This document shows positions 36,231 to 47,156 of a stretch of DNA of 64,000 bases, one piece after another. Origin of the DNA: Roseiarcus sp963782255 (GTDB lineage Bacteria > Pseudomonadota > Alphaproteobacteria > Rhizobiales > Beijerinckiaceae). The stretch lies in assembly GCA_963782255.1 (NCBI GenBank), contig CAWAIS010000001.1, positions 744,001 to 808,000 of the forward strand, given 5' to 3'. The first letter of the stretch is position 1; the number at the start of each line of letters is the position of its first letter. A program made the position numbers and the translations under genes. The notes beneath the pieces are model-generated. The model did no database searches, was not told where the DNA came from, and saw only the letters and a list, made by a program, of their open reading frames with translations.

Positions 36231-36668
36231 ATGCTCGACCATATCGGCCTTGCGGTGACCGACCTCGAGCGCTCGAAGGCATTCTATCTGGCTGCGCTGA
36301 AGCCGCTCGGGCTGGGCCTGATCCAGGAGGTGACGGCGGCGGAGACGGGCGGCGAGGCGCATGCGGGCTTCGGCGAGGGCGGAAAGCCGTTCTTCTGGAT
36401 CGGCTCGGGCGCTCGCCCCAAGGGCGGAACCCACGTGGCCTTCGCCGCGCAGACGCGCGCCGAGGTCGACGCGTTCTTTCGCGCGGCGCTCGCCGCGGGC
36501 GGCAAGGACAACGGCGCGCCGGCTTTACGGCCGCACTATCATCCGAACTACTACGGCGCCTTCGTCATCGACCCCGACGGCAACAACGTCGAGGCTGTGT
36601 GCCACAGGCCCGAATGGCGCGGCGCTGGGCGTCCGGTCGAGGCGCTGATGGGCCGCATCCCCGGCTGA
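36231..36668 (+). CDS. VOC (glyoxalase/dioxygenase fold) family protein
   Basis: A 145-residue two-module VOC protein starting MLDHIGLAVTDLERSKAFY and ending with YYGAFVIDPDGNNVEAVCH. Metal ligands would be the first His and the Glu near the end (EAVCH). The usual length fits a glyoxalase-like enzyme, but the substrate is unknown. ATG 36,231 follows a GGGAG site. An open frame back to 36,171 lacks similarity. It is divergent from pmtA and convergent with lepA. Confidence 0.85.
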   Translation: MLDHIGLAVTDLERSKAFYLAALKPLGLGLIQEVTAAETGGEAHAGFGEGGKPFFWIGSGARPKGGTHVAFAAQTRAEVDAFFRAALAAGGKDNGAPALRPHYHPNYYGAFVIDPDGNNVEAVCHRPEWRGAGRPVEALMGRIPG

Positions 36669-36731
36669 CGTCTTGATAAGCCTCGCCGGACAAACCCGCC
36701 GTTGCCCGGCGAAGGCACGGGGCCCTGCTCC

Positions 36732-38537
36732 TCAGCTATCCATCTTGAGTGCCGCGATGAAGGCTTCCTGCGGGATCTCGACCTTGCCGAACTGGCGCAT
36801 CCGCTTCTTGCCGGCCTTCTGCTTCTCGAGGAGTTTGCGCTTGCGGGTCGCGTCGCCGCCGTAGCACTTGGCGGTCACGTCCTTGCGCAAGGCCCGGATC
36901 GTCTCGCGCGCGATGATCTTGGCGCCGAGCGCCGCCTGCACCGGGATCTGGAACATGTGCGGCGGGATGAGTTCCCTGAGCTTCTCGACCATCGCCCGGC
37001 CTCTGCTCTCGGCCCGGTCGCGGTGGACCAGCATCGAGAGCGCGTCAACCGGCTCGCCGTTGACCAGAATCGACATCTTCACGAGGTCGCCCGGGCGATA
37101 GTCGGCGAGGTGGTAGTCGAACGAGGCGTAGCCCTTCGAGATCGACTTCAGGCGATCGTAGAAGTCGAACACGACCTCGTTGAGCGGCAGCTCATAGACC
37201 ACCATGGCGCGTTTGCCGACATAGTTGAGGTCGACTTGTACGCCACGCCGGTCCTGGCAGAGTTTTAGGATCGCGCCGAGATACTCGTCGGGGCTCAGGA
37301 TCGTCGCCTTGATCCACGGCTCCTTGATCTCGGCGATCTTGACCGGGTCCGGCATGTCGGCCGGATTGTGCAGCTCGATCTCGCTTCTGTCGGTCAGCGC
37401 GATTTTGTAGATGACCGAGGGCGCGGTCGCGATCAGGTCGAGGTCGAACTCACGCTCGAGTCGCTCCTGAATGATCTCGAGGTGCAGGAGCCCGAGGAAG
37501 CCGCATCGGAAGCCGAAGCCGAGCGCGGCCGAGGTCTCCATCTCGTAGGAGAAGCTCGCGTCGTTGAGGCGAAGCCGGCCCATGGCGGCGCGAAGCGCCT
37601 CAAAGTCGGCGGCGTCGACGGGAAAGAGCCCGCAGAACACGACCGGCTGCGCCGGCTTGAAGCCGGGCAGCGCCTCGGCCGTCGGGCGGCGGTCTTCGGT
37701 GATCGTGTCGCCGACGCGCGTGTCGGCCACCTGCTTGATCTGCGCCGTAATGTAGCCGACCTCGCCGGGACCCAGTTGATCCGCCTCGGTCATTTTCGGA
37801 CGGAAGACGCCGATGCGGTCGATCTCGTAGGCCGCGCCGGCCCTCATCATGCGAATGCGCATGCCCTTCTTGATCGCCCCGTCGATGACGCGCACGAGCA
37901 CGACGACGCCGAGATAGGAGTCGTACCAGCTGTCGACCAGGAGCGCCTTCAAAGGCGCCGTCTCGTCGCCCTTCGGCGGCGGCAGGCGGTGGACGATCGC
38001 CTCAAGCACGAGGTCGACGCTGAGGCCGGTCTTGGCCGAGATCGGCACGGCCTCCGAAGCGTCGAGGCCGATCACGTCCTCGATCTGCTCTTTGATCCGC
38101 TCGGGCTCGGCGGCCGGCAGGTCGATCTTGTTGAGGACGGGGACGATCTCATGCCCCGCGTCCAGCGCGTGATAGACGTTGGCCAGCGTCTGCGCCTCGA
38201 CCCCCTGGCTCGCGTCGACGACGAGCAGCGACCCCTCGCACGCGGCGAGCGAGCGCGAGACTTCGTAGGCGAAGTCGACGTGGCCCGGCGTATCCATGAG
38301 GTTCAGAATATAGAGCTTATCGTCCTTGGCGCGGTATTCGAGCCGGACCGTCTGCGCCTTGATGGTGATGCCGCGCTCGCGCTCGATGTCCATCGAATCC
38401 AAGACCTGCTCGACCATCTCGCGCTCGGCCATCGCGCCGGTCAGCTGGATCAGCCTGTCCGCCAGCGTCGACTTGCCATGGTCGATGTGCGCGATAATCG
38501 CGAAGTTGCGGATGTTTTCGATCGGGTGGGCGGTCAT
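36732..38537 (-). CDS. lepA: Elongation factor 4 (LepA)
   Basis: A 601-residue translational GTPase that acts on stalled ribosomes. G1 AHIDHGKST, G3 DTPGH and G4 NKID are all present in the N-terminal third, and the LepA-specific C-terminal domain ends KCYGGDATRKRKLLEKQKAGKK in two overlapping conserved blocks (CYGGDATRKRKLL, KQKAGKKRM). Length is standard. It is monocistronic on the minus strand, divergent from the DUF29 gene. Confidence 0.97.
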   Translation of the reverse strand: MTAHPIENIRNFAIIAHIDHGKSTLADRLIQLTGAMAEREMVEQVLDSMDIERERGITIKAQTVRLEYRAKDDKLYILNLMDTPGHVDFAYEVSRSLAACEGSLLVVDASQGVEAQTLANVYHALDAGHEIVPVLNKIDLPAAEPERIKEQIEDVIGLDASEAVPISAKTGLSVDLVLEAIVHRLPPPKGDETAPLKALLVDSWYDSYLGVVVLVRVIDGAIKKGMRIRMMRAGAAYEIDRIGVFRPKMTEADQLGPGEVGYITAQIKQVADTRVGDTITEDRRPTAEALPGFKPAQPVVFCGLFPVDAADFEALRAAMGRLRLNDASFSYEMETSAALGFGFRCGFLGLLHLEIIQERLEREFDLDLIATAPSVIYKIALTDRSEIELHNPADMPDPVKIAEIKEPWIKATILSPDEYLGAILKLCQDRRGVQVDLNYVGKRAMVVYELPLNEVVFDFYDRLKSISKGYASFDYHLADYRPGDLVKMSILVNGEPVDALSMLVHRDRAESRGRAMVEKLRELIPPHMFQIPVQAALGAKIIARETIRALRKDVTAKCYGGDATRKRKLLEKQKAGKKRMRQFGKVEIPQEAFIAALKMDS

Positions 38538-38701
38538 GGGGCCGGGATTAGCAGGGCGGGCGCGGGAAGGGAACGGAATTAGGCTCGCGCAGCCTGGGTG
38601 CGAGAACGACGGGCAGCCATCCCCGATTGCCGCATGCTCGGCGATGCGCGCTTTGTTTCAGGATTATGGACCGAACCCGCTAGAGGCGCTAACATTTCAT
38701 C

Positions 38702-39145
38702 ATGCCCGCCAAGATGAGCCTTTACGAGCAGGACTTCTACGCCTGGAGCCAGGAACAGGCGGCGCTCCTGCGCGCAGGAAAAGCCTCCGAGGCGGACCTC
38801 AAGAATATCGCCGAGGAAATCGAAAGCATGGGGAAGACCGAAAAGCGAGAGCTGATCAACCGCTTGACGGTCCTCCTGCTCCACCTCGTCAAATGGCGCT
38901 TCCAGCCCATGATGCGCGGCCGAAGCTGGCGCCTCAGCATCGAGGGACAAAGACTCGATATCCGGGATTTGCTCGACGACAACCCGAGCCTGCGGTCGGT
39001 CTTCGACCAGTCGATCGGACAGGCCTGGCGTCGCGCGCTGATCGAGGCGGAAAAAGAAACCGGGCTCGATGCTTCGAGTTTTCCTGCCGCTTGTCCCTGG
39101 GGGATGGAAAGCATTCTGAGCGACGATTTCTGGCCCGAAGGATAG
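38702..39145 (+). CDS. DUF29 family protein
   Basis: A 147-residue protein of the DUF29 family: LYEQDFYAWSQEQAALLR at the start, IAEEIESMGKTEKRELINRL, and the C-terminal FPAACPWGMESILSDDFWP. DUF29 proteins are small, helical and of unknown function, often present in several genomic copies. The start may be ATG 38,702 or 38,714. It converges with the PhyH-type gene 24 bases away. Confidence 0.88.
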   Translation: MPAKMSLYEQDFYAWSQEQAALLRAGKASEADLKNIAEEIESMGKTEKRELINRLTVLLLHLVKWRFQPMMRGRSWRLSIEGQRLDIRDLLDDNPSLRSVFDQSIGQAWRRALIEAEKETGLDASSFPAACPWGMESILSDDFWPEG

Positions 39146-39169
39146 GGAGTTCGTCGGAGTCAGTAGGCC

Positions 39170-39994
39170 TTACGGCGCGCCCAAGGCCAGCCCGTCGATA
39201 TCGTGCTTCTGGGTCACCGGGACAAGCTTGTCCACGACGCGGCAGACGAGGTGATCGCGCACGATCGGGGGGAGGACGTCGTAATAGTCCTGCGTCGCCA
39301 TGAGGTCGTGCAGCTTGTCGTGCCCTGCGCCCGGCGCGTCGACGCCGAGCACCAACACGGGCCGGGCGATCGGCGAGCCGTGCGCCGTCCCGCGGTGGAT
39401 CGTCAGCGCCGAGCGGCACGAAATGTCGCCCGCCTGCGGGTATTTGCGCACCGCCCGCGCCTCATAGGAAGGCCAGAGTTCTTCGGGCGGGAACATCTCG
39501 TCTCTCCAGTCCCGTCCGTCGTCCCATTGCGTGCCCTCGGCGATCTCGAACGGGCCCATGTCCAGCGTCACGTCGACGCCGGTCAGATTGAAGGCGAGCG
39601 AGGTGATGCGCTTGTCGCGCCAGGCGTCGGGCGGCGAGGGAAAGTCGCGATGCCAGGGCTGGTTCATCGCGCCCTGAAAGGGCGTGTCGAAGCCGATCTC
39701 GACGACCTTGTAGTCCCGCCCGAGCGCCGCCTCGCACATCGCGACAACCCAAGGGTGCGCGCAAAGCTCGGCAAAACCGCCGAACATCTGCGGGTGAATT
39801 TCGACATACCAGCGGCGCGGCCCCCGCGCGATCGCCCCGCCCGGTCGCTGGATCGCGTCCCAGAATGCGGCCATCATGTCCTCGCGCATGGCTTCGGCAA
39901 ACGCCCGCGAGAAGGCGCCTTTGCGGGCGACGACGCCGTCGCGGTAAAGCGTCTCGCGATCCTCGCGCACGTCCGCAATCGGGTGGACCATCAT
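39170..39994 (-). CDS. Phytanoyl-CoA dioxygenase (PhyH) family oxygenase
   Basis: A 274-residue non-heme iron, 2-oxoglutarate-dependent oxygenase of the PhyH type. The iron-binding HxD is WHRD (His115, Asp117) and the distal His lies in TIHRGTAHGSP (about 200-205), followed by an Arg candidate for 2-oxoglutarate. No signal peptide. Substrate unknown; members hydroxylate fatty-acyl-CoAs or small metabolites. Two adjacent ATGs (39,994 and 39,991) are possible starts. Confidence 0.85.
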   Translation of the reverse strand: MMVHPIADVREDRETLYRDGVVARKGAFSRAFAEAMREDMMAAFWDAIQRPGGAIARGPRRWYVEIHPQMFGGFAELCAHPWVVAMCEAALGRDYKVVEIGFDTPFQGAMNQPWHRDFPSPPDAWRDKRITSLAFNLTGVDVTLDMGPFEIAEGTQWDDGRDWRDEMFPPEELWPSYEARAVRKYPQAGDISCRSALTIHRGTAHGSPIARPVLVLGVDAPGAGHDKLHDLMATQDYYDVLPPIVRDHLVCRVVDKLVPVTQKHDIDGLALGAP

Positions 39995-40331
39995 GCCATG
40001 CTCCTCGGGCTTCTGTTCCGTGGCGGCCCTCTAAGGGGCGCATGATGGCGGCGGCAAGGCGGGATGGCGCCTTCGGGGCTCGCGTCGCAATCGCGGCGGC
40101 GTGGCCTATGCCGCCGGTTGGGCTCGCTTTTCTCCTTTGGTCGAGGTCGCCGTTTTGCCGGGGTTTCGCCGGTTGCGCCTCGAAAAGTCCTATGTTAGGC
40201 AACGCCCGCCTTTGGGATCATGCCGGCCCGCGCGCTAAAAATTCGCGAAGCGGAATCATGACGAATTCCTGGGGTTTGCGGTGCCGGACCGGGTCCGCCG
40301 CGGCAGTCGGCGCCTCATGAGGTGAAGGGCT
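39995..40331. promoter_or_regulatory. Upstream region of the atp operon
   Basis: These 337 bases separate the divergent PhyH gene and atpH and contain no credible gene. The atp operon promoter must lie here. A GC-rich stretch is followed by an AT-richer patch around 40,170-40,200 (cctatgttag) that could hold a -10 element, but I could not place a -35 at good spacing. A GAGGTGAAGGG ribosome-binding site precedes atpH. Confidence 0.4.
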
Positions 40332-40894
40332 TTGGCACAACACGAAACTCACGTTTCCGGGGTCGCCGGCCGCTACGCTTCCGCCCTGTTTTCCCTCGCC
40401 CAGGACGACCGTCAGACGGAGGCGGTCGCGCAATCTTTGGCGGAACTCGACACGCTCGTCGCCGAAAGCGCGGATCTCGCGCGTCTGGTGCGCAGTCCTG
40501 TCTTCTCGGCCGCCGAGCAGTTGAGGGCGCTCGACGCCGTTCTCGCGCGAGAGGGCGTCACGGGAATCGCCGCCAACTTCGTGCGTCTGGTCACGGTCAA
40601 GCGGCGCCTGTTCTACCTTCGGGACATGATCGCGGCCTACCGTAAGATTTATGACGCGAGCCGGGGCGTGACGCGCGCCGAGGTCACGAGCGCGAGGGAA
40701 CTGTCGGACCGGAACCTCGCGGACCTCAAGGACCAGCTCAAGTCCGCCTCGGGCGGCAAGGATGTCGATCTCGACGTCAAGATTGACCCTTCGATCATCG
40801 GCGGCCTCATCGTCAGGCTCGGCTCGCGAATGGTCGACGGCTCGCTGAGAACCAAGCTCAACGCAATTCGCCTAGCCATGAAAGAGGTCGGCTG

Positions 40895-40895
<1 letters not shown>
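40332..40895 (+). CDS. atpH: ATP synthase F1 subunit delta
   Basis: A 187-residue OSCP/delta subunit, the stalk protein linking F1 to the b subunits. It shows VAGRYASALFSLAQDD at the N-terminus, a long helical middle and the C-terminal DPSIIGGLIVRLGSRMVDGSL signature in two parts (DPSIIGGLIVRLG, SRMVDGSLRTKL). The start is TTG at 40,332, supported by GAGGTGAAGGG upstream. The stop overlaps the atpA start (TGATG). F0 genes are not in the window, as is normal for this group. Confidence 0.94.
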
Positions 40896-42424
<1,529 letters not shown>

Positions 42425-42489
42425 TCCGCACTTTAACGCCCATTGGACCTCGCGCTTTAAAATGAGGCGCGGGACGGAGACGCCAAGCG

Positions 42490-43356
42490 ATGCCGTCGCT
42501 CAAGGACCTCAGAAACCGGATCGCCTCCGTCAAGTCGACGCAGAAGATCACGAAGGCCATGCAAATGGTGGCCGTTTCGAAGCTCAGGCGCGCGCAGGCT
42601 GCGGTCGAAGCGGCGCGTCCTTATGCGGAGCGCGTCGAAGCCGTGCTGACCAATCTGGCCGGCGCGGCGACGGACGGAGAGGGCCCGCGGCTCCTCGCCG
42701 GCTCCGGCTCAAACCAAACTCATCTGCTCGTCGTTTGCACGGGCGAGCGCGGACTATGCGGCGCCTTCAATACGGCGATCGTGCGGCTTGCGCGCGAAAG
42801 GGCTTATGCGCTCGCGGCCGAGGGCAAGACGGTCAAGATCCTCTGCGTCGGCAAGAAGGGCCACGACCAGCTTCGCCGCACGCACGAGCGGCAAATTCTG
42901 GAGCTGATCGATTTGCGCGCGGTGCGCACGATCACTTACGACACCGCGCGGCCGATCGCCGAGAAAATCATCGCGCTGTTCGACGGCGGAGAGTTCGACG
43001 TCTGCACGCTCTTCTACTCGCGCTTCAGGTCGGTGATCGCGCAGATCCCGACCGCCCAGCAGCTGATTCCGCCGGAGCTGGGCCCGAAGGACGAGAAGGC
43101 GCCGGCTTACGACTACGAGCCGGACGAGGGCGAGATCTTGACCCAGCTCTTGCCGCGCGCATTGACCGTGCGCATTTATCGGGCGCTGCTCGAGAACGCC
43201 GCGTCGTTCTTCGGCGCGCAGATGAGCGCGATGGACAACGCCACGCGCAACGCCGGCGAAATGGTGAAGAAGTATACGCTTCGCTACAACCGCACCCGCC
43301 AGGCGATGATCACGAAGGAACTGATCGAGATTATTTCGGGCGCCGAGGCGCTTTAA
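42490..43356 (+). CDS. atpG: ATP synthase F1 subunit gamma
   Basis: The 288-residue rotor shaft subunit. The N-terminal helix LKDLRNRIASVKSTQKITKA and the C-terminal helix MDNATRNAGEMVKKYTL with RQAMITKELIEIISGAEAL form the coiled coil inside the alpha3-beta3 ring. A central Rossmann-like part holds GERGLCGAFN. Length is normal for the group. It lies between atpA and atpD in the same operon. Confidence 0.97.
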   Translation: MPSLKDLRNRIASVKSTQKITKAMQMVAVSKLRRAQAAVEAARPYAERVEAVLTNLAGAATDGEGPRLLAGSGSNQTHLLVVCTGERGLCGAFNTAIVRLARERAYALAAEGKTVKILCVGKKGHDQLRRTHERQILELIDLRAVRTITYDTARPIAEKIIALFDGGEFDVCTLFYSRFRSVIAQIPTAQQLIPPELGPKDEKAPAYDYEPDEGEILTQLLPRALTVRIYRALLENAASFFGAQMSAMDNATRNAGEMVKKYTLRYNRTRQAMITKELIEIISGAEAL

Positions 43357-43410
43357 CGCAATTCCGTCGCCGCCGCGGCGACCGAGGATCTAGGAACGAG
43401 GACGTCAAAA

Positions 43411-44853
<1,443 letters not shown>

Positions 44854-44875
44854 GCGAGAGGAACTGGTTCAGCCC

Positions 44876-45274
44876 ATGGCCACATTTCCCTTTGAGCTCG
44901 TATCGCCGGACAAGGTGCTGTTCAGCGGAGCGGCGCAAGCGGTGCTCGTGCCGGGCCACGAAGGCGACTTTCAGGTGCTGAACGACCATGCGCCGACCAT
45001 GACCGCGGTCCGCCCGGGCGTCGTCGGCATCGACGACGCCAACGGCAAGCATACAAGGGTTTTCGTCCGCGGCGGCTTCGCCGACGTCAATCGGCTGGGG
45101 CTGACCATTCTCGCCGAGACGGCGATCCCGTTCGAGGACTTGAGCGCCGCTCATCTCGATGAGGAGATCAAGAACGCGGAAGAGGACCTCGCCGACGCGG
45201 CCGAGGACCAGAAGCGCGAGGCGCAGGAAAAGCTCGATCGATTGCGCGAGCTCAAGGACACGATGAAGCTCTGA
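44876..45274 (+). CDS. atpC: ATP synthase F1 subunit epsilon
   Basis: A 132-residue rotor subunit with the N-terminal beta-sandwich (FPFELVSPDKVLFSGAAQ, VPGHEGDFQVLNDHAP) and the C-terminal helical hairpin (AAEDQKREAQEKLDRLRELK) that inhibits ATP hydrolysis. Start ATG 44,876. It is the last gene of atpHAGDC; a hairpin-rich repeat follows within 25 bases and may end transcription. Confidence 0.96.
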   Translation: MATFPFELVSPDKVLFSGAAQAVLVPGHEGDFQVLNDHAPTMTAVRPGVVGIDDANGKHTRVFVRGGFADVNRLGLTILAETAIPFEDLSAAHLDEEIKNAEEDLADAAEDQKREAQEKLDRLRELKDTMKL

Positions 45275-45297
45275 CGGGCGGGGTTCCCTCACCCTGA

Positions 45298-45369
45298 GCC
45301 CTCTCCCGGAGGGCGAGGAGGCGAATCCCTTCTCCCCCCGGGCTTGACCCGGGGGTGGCCCGAGGGGCC
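45298..45369. repeat. Hairpin-rich intergenic repeat after the atp operon
   Basis: Three perfect hairpins in 72 bases: GCCCTC-TCCCG-GAGGGC (45,298-45,314), CCCCCGGG-CTTGA-CCCGGGGG (45,335-45,355) and GGCCC-GAG-GGGCC (45,357-45,369). The style matches the element at 3365-3498 and the dispersed intergenic palindromes of many GC-rich proteobacteria. It lies between atpC and the MmcQ/YjbR gene and may serve as terminator or 3' stabiliser of the atp mRNA. Confidence 0.6.
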
Positions 45370-45387
45370 GGATGAGGGGGCGGCCCC

Positions 45388-45753
45388 ATGACCCACGAAC
45401 AGTATGAAGCGTATTGCGGCGGTTTGCCCAACGTCACGCATGTCGTCCAATGGGGCGACGCCAGCGTCTGGAAAGTCGGGGGCAAGGTGTTCGCGATCGG
45501 CGGCTGGTCCGGGTCTTCCGAGTTTACGGTCACCTTCAAATGCTCGCCGACGAGCTTCGCGGTCCTTAAAGATTTGCCTGGTCTGCGCCCTGCGCCCTAT
45601 CTCGCCTCGCGGGGTCTGACCTGGGTGCAGCGGACCGACCGCCGGACGCTCGGCGACGAAGAACTCAAGGACTACCTGCGCCAGAGTTATGCGCTCGTGA
45701 TCGCGGGACTGCCCGGAAAGGCGCGACGTGAGCTCGGAGTTGCGCGGAGGTGA
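45388..45753 (+). CDS. MmcQ/YjbR family protein
   Basis: A 121-residue protein with the MmcQ/YjbR fold: THEQYEAYCGGLPNVTHVVQW at the start in family style (YEAYCGGLPNVTHVV, WGDASVWKVGGKVFA), then YLASRGLTWVQ and LKDYLRQSYALVIAGLP. The fold is related to the CyaY/double-winged DNA-binding group, but the role is unclear. Its last bases hold the GGAGGTGA site of the following gene. Confidence 0.85.
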   Translation: MTHEQYEAYCGGLPNVTHVVQWGDASVWKVGGKVFAIGGWSGSSEFTVTFKCSPTSFAVLKDLPGLRPAPYLASRGLTWVQRTDRRTLGDEELKDYLRQSYALVIAGLPGKARRELGVARR

Positions 45754-45758
45754 AGATC

Positions 45759-46717
45759 ATGGCGACAGCGTCGGTGACGCCCGCCGACATTCGCGCGGCT
45801 TACAAACGGATCGCGCCGCATGTCCGGCGCACGCCGATCCTCGAAGCTGCGTCGCCTGCGCCGGGCTCGCCGCCCATTTCGCTGAAGCTCGAGTGCCTCC
45901 AGCACACCGGCTCGTTCAAGGCGCGCGGCGCGTTCCACAATCTCCTGACCCGCGCCGTCCCCGCCGCCGGCTGCGCAACTGCCTCCGGCGGCAACCACGG
46001 CGCCGCGGTCGCCTTCGCGGCCCGGGCGCTCGGCGTGAGCGCGCGCATTTTCGTGCCGGAGATCGCCACTCCAGCCAAAATCGCGAAGATCAAGGCCTAC
46101 GGCGCCGAGGCGGTGATCGGCGGCGGGTCCTACGCCGAAGCGCAGGAGCGCTGCGACGCCTATGTCGCGGACAGCGGGCGCTTTCGATCCATCCATACGA
46201 CGCATGGGAGACCGTGGCAGGCGCCGGCACGGTCGGGCTGGAATGGGAGCAGGATCTGCGTTCGCGGCGCTTGGCCGCGCTCGATTCGATCCTTGTCGCG
46301 GTCGGCGGCGGCGGATTGATCGCGGGCGTTGCGGCGTGGTTTGCGGGCCGGATCAAGGTCGTCGGAGTCGAGCCGGTCGGATCGCGCGCGCTGCATGCCG
46401 CGATGGAGGAGGGCGCGCCCGTCGATGTCCCGGTCCAGTCGATTGCGGCCGATTCGCTCGGGGCGAAGCGCGTCGGCGGCGTCAATTTCGCGATCTGCCG
46501 GCGATTTGTCAGCGAGGTCGTCCTCATCACGGACCCGGCCATCGAAGAGGCCCAGCGCCGTCTCTGGACGGAGGCTTCCATCATCGCCGAGCCGGGCGGC
46601 GCGGCTGCGTTCGCCGCGCTCGCGAGCGGCGCATACCGGCCGGCGAAGGGCGAGCGGGTCGGCGCGCTCGTCTGCGGGTCGAACGCGGATCTGGGAGTGG
46701 TCGCCAGGCTCTTTTAG
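45759..46717 (+). pseudogene. Threonine/serine dehydratase-like gene with a one-base frameshift
   Basis: Residues of the first frame (from ATG 45,759, ribosome site GGAGGTGA at 45,744-45,751) show a PLP enzyme of the threonine-dehydratase type: HTGSFKARGA with the Schiff-base lysine and CATASGGNHGAAVA. At about 46,176-46,180 the homologous path moves to another frame (ALSIHPYDAWETVAGAG), which continues through VAVGGGGLIAGVA to AEPGGAAAFA and a stop at 46,717. One base is missing in a GGG run. The intact protein would have about 319 residues. It may be dead or may reflect a sequencing error. Confidence 0.8.
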
Positions 46718-46836
46718 CCGCCGGGCCTCATGGACTGAAGCGGCGTGGAAACATGCCGAGGCCCCATTGCGATGCGCGAGAGCCGGAACTATTGTCCGCC
46801 GCGCTTTCCGCCCGGCCGTTCCGATTTGCGGCGGAT

Positions 46837-46911
46837 TGGGGCGTCGCCAAGTGGTAAGGCAGCGGATTTTGATTCCGCCATCCGGAGGTTCGAATCCTCC
46901 CGCCCCAGCCA
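46837..46911 (+). tRNA. tRNA-Gln (anticodon TTG)
   Basis: A complete cloverleaf: acceptor stem TGGGGCG (46,837-46,843) pairs with CGCCCCA (46,901-46,907); the anticodon arm GCGGA-TTTTGAT-TCCGC gives anticodon TTG; the T arm has GGTTCGAATCC; discriminator G and encoded CCA end at 46,911. It is the last housekeeping gene before the accessory island and may mark the integration site of that island. Confidence 0.95.
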
Positions 46912-46990
46912 CGCATTTCCGGAATACGGAGACTTCGCCACGACCTGCGCAGAGGCCCACATTCCGCGGGCCTTTGCGGACGCTGAGATT

Positions 46991-47040
46991 GGAGACCGCC
47001 AGGAATGGGTCTCCTGGAGGCCAATTGGCAGGCCGGTCTC
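46991..47040. repeat. Inverted-repeat cluster between tRNA-Gln and the recombinase gene
   Basis: GGAGACC (46,991-46,997) pairs with GGTCTCC (47,008-47,014), the perfect palindrome GCCAATTGGC lies at 47,020-47,029, and a third arm GGTCTC is at 47,035-47,040, able to pair with GAGACC at 46,992-46,997 instead. The cluster sits between the tRNA and the 3' end of a serine recombinase gene. It could be an att site, a terminator or a regulator site; I cannot decide. Confidence 0.4.
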
Positions 47041-47156
47041 TAACCCCGAATTCCCAATCTCCGGAATTTGCCCTTGTGGCCTGACCCTGTCCGAAGCCGC
47101 CGAACGACCCCGGGCGGACGGACTATGGGTGGGGGCTGTTGGCGCGGCTTGTTGGA

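Noticed and set aside
46837..46911. Duplicated tRNA 3' end (att core) elsewhere in the window
   Set aside because: I did not find a second copy of the tRNA-Gln 3' sequence within these 64 kb; the other end of the island may lie outside.
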